A stretch of 16,996 nt of DNA from Sphingomonadaceae bacterium (GCA_016742125.1 JACVCM010000069.1:1-16996); one strand, 5' to 3'. Counted from the first letter of the stretch, positions 1 to 7,291 are shown. The notes: a model not told the origin generated them from the sequence alone. Translations and numbers: made by a program.

Positions 1-738
1 CATCCGGGGACAAGAAACGCAAAATGGCAACAGGGGCAAAGCGGTCATTGCCCCACCCGCCACCCGCAGCCATGTCGTCCGGAGATCGCTTCCCCAACCC
101 GGATGCGGGCCATTCCACGCGAACCAGAACGCCCCCGCCATCGCAATCGGCAGCAGCAAGGTCGTCTCGATTGCCAGGCCGGGCACTGCGCCGACAGGCG
201 CCATCTTGCGTACAAGTCCATAAGCGCAAAAGCTGGCCGCCAGGCTGAGGCTGATCCATAATGTATCGAGCGCGCCGCTGCCCATCACGGCAACCCCGAC
301 CCCGGCGACCGCGACCGCAGCAACCTGCGTCCGGTTAAGCCGCTCGCCCAGGAAAGCCGTACCCATCAGAATATTGAACAGCGGGTTCAGATAATAGCCA
401 AAGCTGGCGGCCAATATATGCCCGTTGTTGACGGCCCAGACGTATACCAGCCAGTTGACCGAAATCAGCGTACCGCTCGCGAGCATCCAGCGTAGCAGTT
501 TCCAGCTTGCAAGCACGCCCAGATATTCGCCCAACTGGCGCCGGAATGCCATGATCGTGATGAGCAGCGGCACTGCCCAGACTATCCGGTGGGCAATGAT
601 TTCCAGCGCCGGAACGGCCGCCATCTGCCGAAAGAATACCGGCATGAAGCCCCATGCAGTATAGGCCCCGATCGCTGCCAGAAGGCCAACGCGGTCGATT
701 GTCGGGGATGTGTCAGCGGAAGATTTAGGCGCGCTCAG
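1..738 (-). CDS. rarD: RarD/EamA-family permease, 3' part missing
   Basis: A polytopic membrane transporter of the EamA (drug/metabolite exporter) superfamily, RarD type, whose substrate is not known with certainty. The window cuts it after about 246 of roughly 300 residues, so the C-terminus is missing. Seen: GLLAAIGAYTAWGFMPVFF near the N-terminus, then HRIVWAVPLL, SVNWLVYVWAVNNGH, ASFGYYLNPL and FLGERLN, which are the usual RarD landmarks, and TALPLLPF close to the window edge. No ATG fits the start. The best candidate is CTG at 738-736, which overlaps the TGA of the upstream small membrane gene (CTGA) and suggests translational coupling; an in-frame TTG lies a little further upstream. The next in-frame ATG falls inside the first membrane segment and would truncate it. 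Family call is firm, start is not. Confidence 0.85.
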   Translation of the reverse strand, partial: MSAPKSSADTSPTIDRVGLLAAIGAYTAWGFMPVFFRQMAAVPALEIIAHRIVWAVPLLITIMAFRRQLGEYLGVLASWKLLRWMLASGTLISVNWLVYVWAVNNGHILAASFGYYLNPLFNILMGTAFLGERLNRTQVAAVAVAGVGVAVMGSGALDTLWISLSLAASFCAYGLVRKMAPVGAVPGLAIETTLLLPIAMAGAFWFAWNGPHPGWGSDLRTTWLRVAGGAMTALPLLPFCVSCPRM

Positions 739-956
739 ATGATCCCGCCGCCCATCCAGAGCCGCAGCGCACAAATGGCCATAACCACGAAGCAGAAATT
801 GCGCCCGCTATTCTTGTCCGAGGCAAATCCGAAAGCTGCCCCCACGGCTGCTATCAAGATAATCAGCCAGTTAAGCCATCCAAGCAGCGGTATGAAACCG
901 ATAATGGCAAGAATGAGGGCAATAGTTCCGAACAGAAAAGCGATGATATTGGCCAT
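735..956 (-). CDS. small membrane protein, 73 aa, unknown function
   Basis: A short, very hydrophobic protein with no recognised function. The first ~45 residues form two membrane segments (MANIIAFLFGTIALILAIIG and GWLNWLIILIAAVGAAFGFA) separated by a short turn. A charged stretch (SDKNSGRN) follows, then a third hydrophobic segment (FCFVVMAICALRLWMG). The ATG at 956 is preceded by a G-rich run (AGGGG) at ribosome-binding distance. Its stop overlaps the probable CTG start of the RarD gene, so the two are likely co-transcribed. The compact hydrophobic pattern and the coupling argue for a real gene although no homologue can be named. Confidence 0.75.
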   Translation of the reverse strand: MANIIAFLFGTIALILAIIGFIPLLGWLNWLIILIAAVGAAFGFASDKNSGRNFCFVVMAICALRLWMGGGII

Positions 957-1065
957 GGCCCCTATGTGGAGTTTTTCTGTTTAAGTGGCAAGGCTAACGT
1001 CGCGACAATTCGACGATGTGGATTCCACGTCGCTCTATCGCCCTTCAAAAACGCTTCATCGGTGT

Positions 1066-1093
1066 CTGAACGGCATATGCAACAAACGTTCAG
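1066..1093. repeat. 28-bp inverted repeat upstream of glycine-zipper gene
   Basis: Arms CTGAACG (1066-1072) and CGTTCAG (1087-1093) match perfectly across a 14-base spacer, about 50 bases before the start at 1143. A second 28-bp inverted repeat with related arms and the same spacer length lies at 3958-3985. It may be an operator or part of a promoter. The TGAAC...CGTT arrangement faintly resembles a general-stress sigma factor (EcfG) promoter, but the first base of the -35 box and the spacing do not fit well. Confidence 0.4.
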
Positions 1094-1142
1094 GTCCGGG
1101 GTTTCAAATGGCATCGTCCTTCAGAAGAAAAGGAGACGAGAC

Positions 1143-1523
1143 ATGAAAAAGACGATTTTGGCGTTGGCCGCCGCAACGATGATTGTGCCGACCACTGCCG
1201 TTCTTGCCGACCCGCCTGACCATGCTCCGGCATGGGGGTACAAGAACAAGAAACAGCGTGCCTATGATCGCGGATATCGCGAGGGCCGTCGGGACGCGCA
1301 ATATATTCGCGAAGACACGCGGATGTGGCGGGGCAATGACGGTCGCTATTATTGCCGCCGCGATGACGGCACCACTGGCCTGATCATCGGTGCCGCTGTT
1401 GGTGGGCTTGCCGGTAACGAAATCGCCGGTCGCGGTGACAAGACCTTGGGCGCCATTCTTGGCGCAGCGGGCGGCGCGTTGCTGGGTCGCGAGATCGACC
1501 GAAGCAATTATCGCTGCCGCTGA
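1143..1523 (+). CDS. exported glycine-zipper 2TM protein (copy 1)
   Basis: A 126-residue envelope protein of the glycine-zipper 2TM (17 kDa surface antigen-like) type; the exact role is unknown. The N-terminus (MKKTILALAAATMIVPTTAV, then LADP) is a signal peptide. A charged Arg/Tyr/Asp-rich middle follows, including a WRGNDGRYYCRR motif around residues 61-72. Next come two glycine-zipper helices, TTGLIIGAAVGGLAGNEIAG and TLGAILGAAGGALLGREID, and a C-terminal Cys-Arg. The ATG at 1143 is chosen because AGGAGA lies about 7 bases upstream and the signal peptide starts there; a longer open frame upstream has no such signals. The next gene is a tandem paralogue with the same layout. Confidence 0.88.
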   Translation: MKKTILALAAATMIVPTTAVLADPPDHAPAWGYKNKKQRAYDRGYREGRRDAQYIREDTRMWRGNDGRYYCRRDDGTTGLIIGAAVGGLAGNEIAGRGDKTLGAILGAAGGALLGREIDRSNYRCR

Positions 1524-1628
1524 TCCTTTTGATGGGCGGCCATGAAACAGGCTGCTCATGATCGAATCCCATCATCATGCAACCGAACCGGAACTGAGTA
1601 GTTAAATCCGGTGGAGAAGGTTCAACGT

Positions 1629-1633
1629 AGGAG
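1629..1633 (+). promoter_or_regulatory. ribosome binding site fixing the GTG start at 1641
   Basis: AGGAG lies 7 bases before GTG at 1641. The in-frame ATG at 1611 lies upstream of this site and would put it inside the coding region, so GTG is the better start. The resulting N-terminus also matches that of the neighbouring paralogue. Confidence 0.7.
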
Positions 1634-1640
1634 AAACCAC

Positions 1641-1985
1641 GTGAAAAAGACTATCATGGCTTTGGCCGCATCGACTTTGACGCTTCCTGCGACGGCAGTT
1701 GTCGCCGCCGACCAATTCTCGATCACCACGGCTTCGGCCGGTTACAAGGAAGACGTATCGTACCAGAACCGCAACCGTCAGTATCGTGAATGGCGGGGCA
1801 AGGATGGCAGGATGTACTGCCGCCGCAAGAATGGGACCACCGGTCTGGTCATCGGTGCAGCAGCAGGCGCGCTAGCGGGTAGAGCGGTGGACACACGCGG
1901 GGATCGGGCCACCGGCACGATCATCGGTGCTGCCGGTGGCGCTCTGCTCGGTCGTGAAATCGACAAGGGCCGTCGCTGCAGGTAA
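1641..1985 (+). CDS. exported glycine-zipper 2TM protein (copy 2)
   Basis: Tandem paralogue of the gene at 1143, 114 residues from a GTG start. It has the same order: signal peptide beginning KKTIMALAASTLTLPATAVV, an Arg/Tyr-rich linker with WRGKDGRMYCRR, then glycine-zipper helices TTGLVIGAAAGALAGRAVD and TGTIIGAAGGALLGREID, ending in Cys-Arg. The two copies are closest in the zipper domain and differ mainly in the linker, so the duplication is not recent. It probably sits in the outer membrane or periplasm; function unknown. A strong terminator follows at 2040, so it closes the transcription unit. Confidence 0.87.
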   Translation: MKKTIMALAASTLTLPATAVVAADQFSITTASAGYKEDVSYQNRNRQYREWRGKDGRMYCRRKNGTTGLVIGAAAGALAGRAVDTRGDRATGTIIGAAGGALLGREIDKGRRCR

Positions 1986-2039
1986 CATAAAAGAGATTGA
2001 ACCGGGATTCCCCCTCCCCCTTGCCCGGTTCATGAAGTC

Positions 2040-2071
2040 GCGGCATCGCCAAAATGGCGATGCCGCTTTTT
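2040..2071 (+). terminator. strong intrinsic terminator after the glycine-zipper pair
   Basis: GCGGCATCGCC (2040-2050) pairs perfectly with GGCGATGCCGC (2056-2066) around a 5-base loop and is followed at once by TTTTT (2067-2071). This is a textbook Rho-independent terminator, 54 bases after the stop codon of the second glycine-zipper gene. Confidence 0.93.
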
Positions 2072-2127
2072 CTTGTGCCTCAGGAGCCCGAAATGCATAA
2101 GCCGTCATCGCGAGTGGGAGAGACGAC

Positions 2128-2676
2128 ATGAGCAGCGGACCATATCTTGTCACGGAACGGTTGATCCTCAGACCGACATCGGCGGAAGATTTCGAAGGCT
2201 GGGCGGCATTTCATGGCGACGCCGAAACGATGCGCTTTCTTGGAGGTACGCAGTCCCGCGCCGAAAGCTGGCGCAGCCTTTGCGCCATGGCGGGCGCGTG
2301 GACGATCCGCGGCTATGCGATGTTTTCGCTCATCCGTCGCGACACAGGGGAATGGATCGGGCGCATCGGCCCTTGGTATCCGGATGGGTGGCCTGCGCAC
2401 GAAGTGGGATGGGGTGTTCGGCGCGAATTTGCAGGCCAGGGTTACGCCCTGGAGGCTGCCAAGGCATCGATGGACTATGCCTTCGACGTGCTGGGATGGG
2501 ACGCAGTAATCCACATAATCGACCCCGATAACAGTCCGTCAATCGCGCTGGCTGAGCGGCTTGGTTCGGTCAACCAGGGACCGACACAAATGCCGCCACC
2601 GTTCGACACGTTCAGGGTCAATGCCTATGGCCAAAGCAAGGCAGAATGGGCGGCGCGCAGGTCCGCCCGGATCTGA
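2128..2676 (+). CDS. GNAT-family N-acetyltransferase (RimJ/RimL-like)
   Basis: A 182-residue cytoplasmic acetyltransferase that would transfer acetyl from acetyl-CoA to an amine; the substrate is unknown. Seen: the N-terminal LVTERLILRP signature (residues 7-16) typical of RimJ/RimL-type GNATs, the core strand EVGWGVRREFAGQGYALEAA (92-111) carrying the acetyl-CoA pyrophosphate loop (here A-G-Q-G-Y-A), and DPDNSPSIALAERLG (132-146), the usual C-terminal motif. The start has GGGAGAG about 7 bases upstream. The gene is separated from the glycine-zipper pair by the terminator at 2040. Its TGA abuts the stop codon of the convergent gene with no spacer. Confidence 0.9.
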   Translation: MSSGPYLVTERLILRPTSAEDFEGWAAFHGDAETMRFLGGTQSRAESWRSLCAMAGAWTIRGYAMFSLIRRDTGEWIGRIGPWYPDGWPAHEVGWGVRREFAGQGYALEAAKASMDYAFDVLGWDAVIHIIDPDNSPSIALAERLGSVNQGPTQMPPPFDTFRVNAYGQSKAEWAARRSARI

Positions 2677-3216
2677 TCAGATGTCGCGATCACCGAACTG
2701 GACGAAGTCAACTTCGCCATTGGTCGCGCCGCAGGTGAAATCACGGTCTTCGCCGCCCGACAATCCGCCCTCAACCCGCCAGCCTTCGCCATCGCGGGTG
2801 ACAGAGCGTATTTCGTCGACCCGCGCACCATCGCGTTCGGCAGCGGCAGAGCATGCTTCAACCGCGCTACCGACATCATTGCCGCGATAGTCTCCGCGTG
2901 CGTCGCTGGGCTCATTGTCAGGATAACGCTCGGTAGGATACCGGTCCGTATTGCGTGAACGGTCACTGCTCTTGCTGGCTGCGTCGGCAACAATGGCTAT
3001 GCCGGCCAGAATGGCGATTCCCGCCAGAATGTCACCCCCGTCAACACGGTCGCGGTGACGATAGCGATGTCGGTGGCCCCAGCCATCATATTCGCCCGCT
3101 GTCTTCAACACAGATTTTCCCCGGTCGAGCGACACAACCGCCATGGCTGGTGTTGCCGAAGTTGCCAGTATCGCCGCTGTGCCCACGGCCAGCGCGCCTT
3201 TGCGAAAATACCCCAT
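2677..3216 (-). CDS. exported Asp/Arg-rich protein of unknown function (copy 1)
   Basis: A 179-residue secreted or envelope protein, function unknown. A signal peptide (ALAVGTAAILATSATPAMA, residues 8-26) is followed by a His/Arg-rich stretch (residues 47-56). Next is a short hydrophobic glycine-containing helix (GGDILAGIAILAGIAIVADA), then an Arg/Asp/Tyr/Pro-rich linker. A C-terminal domain holds two cysteines (EACSAAAERDG and DFTCGATNGEVDFVQFG), which could form a disulfide. The ATG at 3216 is used because AGGAGG lies 5 bases upstream; another ATG at 3220 is out of frame. It shares layout with the next gene (start 3860) and is a paralogue. Its stop codon touches that of the GNAT gene. Confidence 0.82.
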   Translation of the reverse strand: MGYFRKGALAVGTAAILATSATPAMAVVSLDRGKSVLKTAGEYDGWGHRHRYRHRDRVDGGDILAGIAILAGIAIVADAASKSSDRSRNTDRYPTERYPDNEPSDARGDYRGNDVGSAVEACSAAAERDGARVDEIRSVTRDGEGWRVEGGLSGGEDRDFTCGATNGEVDFVQFGDRDI

Positions 3217-3259
3217 TCATGCCTCCTGTTGCAGGGCCGTTGCCCTTCATTCCATGTGT

Positions 3260-3293
3260 AAATGGTCCAGCCTGTCACCAGGCTGAACCATTT
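3260..3293 (-). terminator. hairpin between the two Asp/Arg/Tyr-rich genes
   Basis: Arms of 15 bases (3260-3274 and 3279-3293) close around a 4-base loop, 19 bases after the stop of the gene at 3312. In minus-strand RNA the one non-Watson-Crick position is a U-G pair, so the stem is unbroken; in plus-strand RNA it is a C-A mismatch. This points to a minus-strand function. Only UUU follows the stem, so it may act as a weak terminator or as an mRNA 3'-end stabiliser rather than a full stop. Confidence 0.55.
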
Positions 3294-3311
3294 GCTGTTC
3301 ATATTTGGCGC

Positions 3312-3860
3312 TTAGCGCCAACGGTCCAGGCCGCTATAGTCGATATCGACCACCCGCCCACGCTCCACATAACAGGTGAAGCGACCACGGTCATAACCGC
3401 GATCATAACGGTCGTAGCGGTCATAGGCCGAGTTACGACCGCGCCAGTCGTCCCGCACAATGACATTGCCCTTCACCCGATAACCATAGCGAGTGCGTTC
3501 GATGTCGCGGATTTGTGTCACGTCCGAACGGCTGTAGCGACCTGCCCAGCGCTCAACGCTGTTGACGCACTGGTTGACGGCAGCGCGACTGCCACCATGA
3601 CGATAGTTGTAGCCATAACCCGCACGGTCATAATCGTAACGGCTGCGGTCGTAACCATAGCGATAATCGCGATCATCATCCGATGCGGCAATTACTGCTG
3701 CCAGACCGCCGAGCACCACCGCCCCTGCAATTACCTCGCCGGCACTAATGCCATCGCGATCGCGGTCGTAGCGGTCGCGCGCCTGTGCGGGCGCTGATAC
3801 ACTTACCAAAGCTGCAGCAGCAGCCCCGGCGCCAAGCAAGCTTTTGGTCAGAGTTTTCAT
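3312..3860 (-). CDS. exported Asp/Arg/Tyr-rich protein of unknown function (copy 2)
   Basis: Paralogue of the 2677-3216 gene, 182 residues from the chosen start. The signal peptide (KSLLGAGAAAAALVSVSAPA, then QA) is followed by a hydrophobic glycine helix (AGEVIAGAVVLGGLAAVIAA). After it comes a striking low-complexity stretch of Asp-Arg-Tyr units (for example RDYRYGYDRSRYDYDRAGYG), then a C-terminal domain with two cysteines (VNQCVNSVERW and RFTCYVERGRVVDIDYSGL). A second DRYDRYDRGYDRGR block interrupts this domain and is absent from copy 1. Two in-frame ATGs exist (3866 and 3860); AGGAG is 1 base from the first and 7 from the second, so 3860 is preferred. The repeats are visible in DNA as reiterated variants of CGGTCRTA. 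Function unknown; location probably periplasm or outer membrane. Confidence 0.82.
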   Translation of the reverse strand: MKTLTKSLLGAGAAAAALVSVSAPAQARDRYDRDRDGISAGEVIAGAVVLGGLAAVIAASDDDRDYRYGYDRSRYDYDRAGYGYNYRHGGSRAAVNQCVNSVERWAGRYSRSDVTQIRDIERTRYGYRVKGNVIVRDDWRGRNSAYDRYDRYDRGYDRGRFTCYVERGRVVDIDYSGLDRWR

Positions 3861-3867
3861 CTTCATT

Positions 3868-3872
3868 CTCCT
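3868..3872 (-). promoter_or_regulatory. ribosome binding site deciding the start at 3860
   Basis: AGGAG on the minus strand ends 7 bases before ATG 3860 but only 1 base before ATG 3866, so translation most likely begins at 3860. Confidence 0.65.
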
Positions 3873-3957
3873 ACGAAGCGCAGCATCTTGCCTGCGCTAT
3901 AAAGGAGTTTCTACGCGAGTCGCCTTGACGCGATGCTGAATTGGGTTGTCAGGTGTT

Positions 3958-3985
3958 GTTCAGGTAAATGAGCGTTTTCCTGAAC
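3958..3985. repeat. 28-bp inverted repeat after the chaA-like gene
   Basis: GTTCAGG (3958-3964) and CCTGAAC (3979-3985) are perfect inverted arms around 14 bases, 4 bases beyond the stop codon at 3990. No T-run follows on either strand, so terminator function is doubtful. It also lies upstream of the gene starting at 3860 and could be a regulatory site for it. Arm sequence and spacing recall the repeat at 1066-1093. Confidence 0.4.
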
Positions 3986-3989
3986 GGTT

Positions 3990-5063
3990 TCACGGCAAGA
4001 TGGTTGTCAGCAGATATGCCCCAAAAATGACAATATGCACCGCCCCGTGCAACAAGGTTGTTCTCCCGCGGGCCAGCGAGAGCGCCGCAACAAAAAGGGT
4101 CAGTGCCAGAAGTACGGTGCCCTTTCCGTCCAGCCCCAACGCGAGGGGCAGGCCAATCGACAAGGATACGATAGTTACCGCAGGTATGGTAAGGCCAATG
4201 GTGGCCAGTGCCGATCCGAGCGCAAGATTCAAACTTGTCTGCAACCGATTGGCGCTGGCTGCACGCACAGCGGCAATACTCTCGGGCAACAGTACGATTG
4301 CAGCTATCGCGATCCCGACGAGCGCACGTGGGGCTCCGGCAGAGGCGACCGTCTGCTCCAACGGCCCCGACAGGGATTTGGCCATGAGCACCACGGCCCC
4401 GAGACTGACCAGAAGGGCGACAAGCGACACGTACGTGTCTCGCAGGCTCGGCGGTGGCGCATGTGCAGTCGGCTTATTCTGGAGATCGCCGCGCGGCAGG
4501 AAGTAATCCCGGTTCTTCATCGTCTGTACGAAAACGAACAGCAAGTAGAGGAGCAACGAGAATATGGCGACAAAGACAAGCTGTGTGGGGCTGTATTGCG
4601 GACCCGCCACGCTGGTCGTGTAATTCGGAAGGATAAGGGTCAGCACCGTCAATGCCGCCAGCGTGCTGAGCGCAGCGGTCGCACCGGTTCGCGTAAAACG
4701 AGCCTCTTCCTGATGTTTTGCACCCGCCATCAGACAGAGTCCGAGTAGCAAATTCATGATTATCATAGCTGCTGCAAAGACTGTGTCACGCGCAAGGGTC
4801 AACGCGGCCTCACTGTTCGCGAGCATTAGCGATATGATGAGGCCGACCTCTATAACCGTCACGGCCACCGCGAGAATGAGCGTACCAAAAGGTTCGCCAA
4901 CCCGGTGTGCAACGATCTCCGCATGATGCACCGCGGCCAGTACCACGATAACCAGAACCAGCGCAGTAACCGCAGAATGGCTGACGCCGAATGCTGCGAT
5001 CGAAAGGATGAACCATCCGGCAGCAGGTGCAGCCAGTGCAAAACGGTTCACCAATTGATTCAT
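3990..5063 (-). CDS. chaA: calcium/proton antiporter, ChaA/CaCA family
   Basis: A 357-residue inner-membrane antiporter of the Ca2+:cation antiporter (CaCA) superfamily, ChaA branch, exchanging Ca2+ (in some members Na+ or K+) for protons. Seen: two inverted repeats of hydrophobic helices, each with an alpha motif holding an essential acidic residue. The first is GEPFGTLILAVAVTVIEVG (residues 56-74, Glu72); the second is LPESIAAVRAASANRLQTSL (259-278, Glu261), continuing into LALGSALATIGLTIP. A charged cytoplasmic loop (about 182-210) joins the halves. Length matches E. coli ChaA (about 366). The start has a poor ribosome site. It lies 52 bases after the peptidase gene on the same strand with no terminator between, so co-transcription is likely. 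Ion specificity cannot be read from the sequence. Confidence 0.88.
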   Translation of the reverse strand: MNQLVNRFALAAPAAGWFILSIAAFGVSHSAVTALVLVIVVLAAVHHAEIVAHRVGEPFGTLILAVAVTVIEVGLIISLMLANSEAALTLARDTVFAAAMIIMNLLLGLCLMAGAKHQEEARFTRTGATAALSTLAALTVLTLILPNYTTSVAGPQYSPTQLVFVAIFSLLLYLLFVFVQTMKNRDYFLPRGDLQNKPTAHAPPPSLRDTYVSLVALLVSLGAVVLMAKSLSGPLEQTVASAGAPRALVGIAIAAIVLLPESIAAVRAASANRLQTSLNLALGSALATIGLTIPAVTIVSLSIGLPLALGLDGKGTVLLALTLFVAALSLARGRTTLLHGAVHIVIFGAYLLTTILP

Positions 5064-5115
5064 CGCGCAGGCATACCCAGAGATGTCACGGACCGCATCG
5101 CAAATGACATTGTCT

Positions 5116-7287
5116 TCACCTCAGCTCCAGCCCCGTCCATTTAGCCAGAAAGGCGTAAATCTCTGAATATTCCTCAATCAGCTTATCGGTTGGCTTGCCG
5201 CTGCCATGGCCTGCGCGCGTTTCGATGCGGATAATCTTGGGTGCCATGCCGGTATCGACCGCCTGCAAGGCTGCGGTATATTTGAAGCTGTGGCCTGGCA
5301 CGACGCGGTCGTCTGTATCCGCAGTCGACACGATGACGGCCGGATAGTCCACACCAGATTTGATGTTGTGATAGGGCGAATAGCGATAGAGGTTTTTGAA
5401 ATCGGCTTCGCGGTTCGGATAGCCATAATCGTCGACCCAATAGCGTCCGGCTGTAAAGCGGTCGAAGCGAAGCATGTCCATTACGCCCACTGCTGCGTGC
5501 CCAGCGGCAAAAAGGTCGGGGCGCTGGTTGACAACAGCACCCACGAGCAAACCGCCATTCGAACGACCTTCGATCGCCAGCTTGTCCTTGGTCGTAATCC
5601 CTTCCTTGATCAGATATTCGCCGGCCGCGATGAAATCATCGAAGACATTCTGTTTGTTCAGCAGGCGGCCGGCATCGTGCCACGCCTTGCCATATTCGCT
5701 GCCCCCGCGAATATTGGCGAGCACGAACACCCCGCCCGACTGGATCCACGCCATCCGCGTCGGGCTGTAACCCGGAAGCTGCGGCAGGTTGAAGCCGCCA
5801 TAGGCATAGAGCAGGGTCGGCGCGCCTTTGGAGAGATCCAGCCCTTTTTTGTGGACAATGAACATCGGCACTTTGGTGCCGTCCTTCGATGAGTAGAAGC
5901 GCTGCTCGATGCTGATTTGCCCGGGATCGAAGCTCAATTTTGGCTGGACGAACGGGGTCGATTTGCCACTGTTGCTGTCGAAGCGATAAATGGCGCCCGG
6001 CTGGTTAAAGCTGGAAAAGCTGTAGAATGTTTCGGGATCGCCCGGCTTGCCGGAAAAGCCCGACGCCGTTCCAATAGAATTAAGGCTGATTTGCTGAACA
6101 GGTTCGCCGTTGAGGCTTAGCACCACAGCGCGTGTTGCCGCATCCTTGAGGTAGGACAAAACCAGCCGCGTTCCGACAATCTGCGCCCGTGAAAGCGTGT
6201 CTGTCCGCTCAGCGACGACGTCGGTGAAGATTGGCTCCTTACCGGAAATGTCCGCTTGGACCACCTTTAGTTTTGGCGCGCCCTTGTTGGTGACGAACCA
6301 GAGCTTGTCGCCCATCCCCTCAACCAATTGCCAGTCATGGTCGAGGCCCTTTACCAAGGGCGTGACCTTCCATTGATCGAGCGACTTGACCTTTTTGCCT
6401 TTGCCCAAATCGATAAGGTTCAATTCATATTTATCGTCCGTTCCCTCGGCGCTTGTAATCAGCACCCAGCGATTGTCATATGTCACCTGCGCACTATGCC
6501 CAAGCTTGGGCCGGTCCGGGGTGGCGTATACAGCCCTGTCCTCGGCCTGTGCGGTACCGATGCGGTGAAAATAAAGCGTCTGATTTTCATTCAGCGCCTG
6601 GAATTCCTGCCCCTTGGCGGGTTCGGCGAAGCGCGAATAAAGGAAACCTTCGTTGCCGACCCAGGCGATATTGGTGAATTTGGCCCATTTGATATCGGCG
6701 CCGATGTTCTTGCCAGTCGTCGTATCGAGGACCCGGATCGTGCGCCAGTCGGACCCGCCATCCTGAATTGCATAAGCGAGCAGCTTGCCATTGGGCGAAG
6801 GTTCCCATTGGTCGAGTGCGGTCGCGCCGTCCTTTGCCCATAGATTAGGATCGATAAGCAAGCGGTCCTTACCTTTCAGGCCCTTGCGCACATAAAGCGG
6901 CGACTGATTCTGTAACCCGTCATTCTTGGTGAAGAAATAATAACCACCAGCCTTTTGCGGCAGGCTGAAACGCTCATAATCGAATAGCGTTTTCATCCGC
7001 GCGGCCAGCACGTCCTTGCCTGGCAGGCTGTCAAGATAGGGGTCGGCCACGGCCTTCTGCGCCGCGACCCAGTCCGCCACCTTCTTGCTGTTCCGGACAT
7101 CGTCTTCCAGCCAGCGATAAGGGTCGGCAACCTTCACCCCGAATTGTTCATCGACAACGGAAACGGTTTCGGTTTTGGGATAGACCAGCATGGTTCCGAC
7201 TTCGGCGGTCGTTGCATCCTTGGCAACCGAACCAGTGGGCATCGCCATCACCACAGCCGCGACCCCGGCCAAAAACGCCTTATGCAT
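5116..7287 (-). CDS. secreted prolyl oligopeptidase (S9A)
   Basis: A 723-residue serine peptidase of family S9A that cuts short peptides after proline. A signal peptide (residues 1 to about 22, MHKAFLAGVAAVVMAMPTGS) places it in the periplasm or outside the cell. DPYRWLED (55-62) is the conserved N-terminal signature. Residues of about 120-450 form the beta-propeller that gates access. The C-terminal alpha/beta-hydrolase domain carries GRSNGG with Ser576, ADTDDRVVPGHS with Asp659 and Arg661, and RAGHGSGK with His694, so the catalytic triad is complete. YGGFNLPQLPGYSP and NIRGGSEYGKAWHDAG are further family hallmarks. The ATG at 7287 follows GGGGATGA, which overlaps the end of the regulator gene 4 bases upstream. 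That neighbour may sense something tied to peptide supply, but this is inference. Confidence 0.95.
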   Translation of the reverse strand: MHKAFLAGVAAVVMAMPTGSVAKDATTAEVGTMLVYPKTETVSVVDEQFGVKVADPYRWLEDDVRNSKKVADWVAAQKAVADPYLDSLPGKDVLAARMKTLFDYERFSLPQKAGGYYFFTKNDGLQNQSPLYVRKGLKGKDRLLIDPNLWAKDGATALDQWEPSPNGKLLAYAIQDGGSDWRTIRVLDTTTGKNIGADIKWAKFTNIAWVGNEGFLYSRFAEPAKGQEFQALNENQTLYFHRIGTAQAEDRAVYATPDRPKLGHSAQVTYDNRWVLITSAEGTDDKYELNLIDLGKGKKVKSLDQWKVTPLVKGLDHDWQLVEGMGDKLWFVTNKGAPKLKVVQADISGKEPIFTDVVAERTDTLSRAQIVGTRLVLSYLKDAATRAVVLSLNGEPVQQISLNSIGTASGFSGKPGDPETFYSFSSFNQPGAIYRFDSNSGKSTPFVQPKLSFDPGQISIEQRFYSSKDGTKVPMFIVHKKGLDLSKGAPTLLYAYGGFNLPQLPGYSPTRMAWIQSGGVFVLANIRGGSEYGKAWHDAGRLLNKQNVFDDFIAAGEYLIKEGITTKDKLAIEGRSNGGLLVGAVVNQRPDLFAAGHAAVGVMDMLRFDRFTAGRYWVDDYGYPNREADFKNLYRYSPYHNIKSGVDYPAVIVSTADTDDRVVPGHSFKYTAALQAVDTGMAPKIIRIETRAGHGSGKPTDKLIEEYSEIYAFLAKWTGLELR

Positions 7288-7291
7288 ATCG

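Noticed and set aside
1066..1093. EcfG-type general stress promoter upstream of the glycine-zipper gene
   Set aside because: The -35 box reads TGAAC rather than GGAAC and the spacing to CGTT is 15, short of the usual 16-17, so the match is not convincing.
2955..3797. 280-codon plus-strand open frame across the Asp/Arg/Tyr-rich genes
   Set aside because: It is antisense to two genes that have signal peptides and good ribosome sites. Its protein is a low-complexity Ile/Val/Thr/Ala reading of the repeats, and it spans the gap between genes.
3958..3985. Intrinsic terminator of the antiporter gene
   Set aside because: The stem is only 7 bp with a 14-base loop and no U-run follows on the minus strand, so it is listed only as an inverted repeat.
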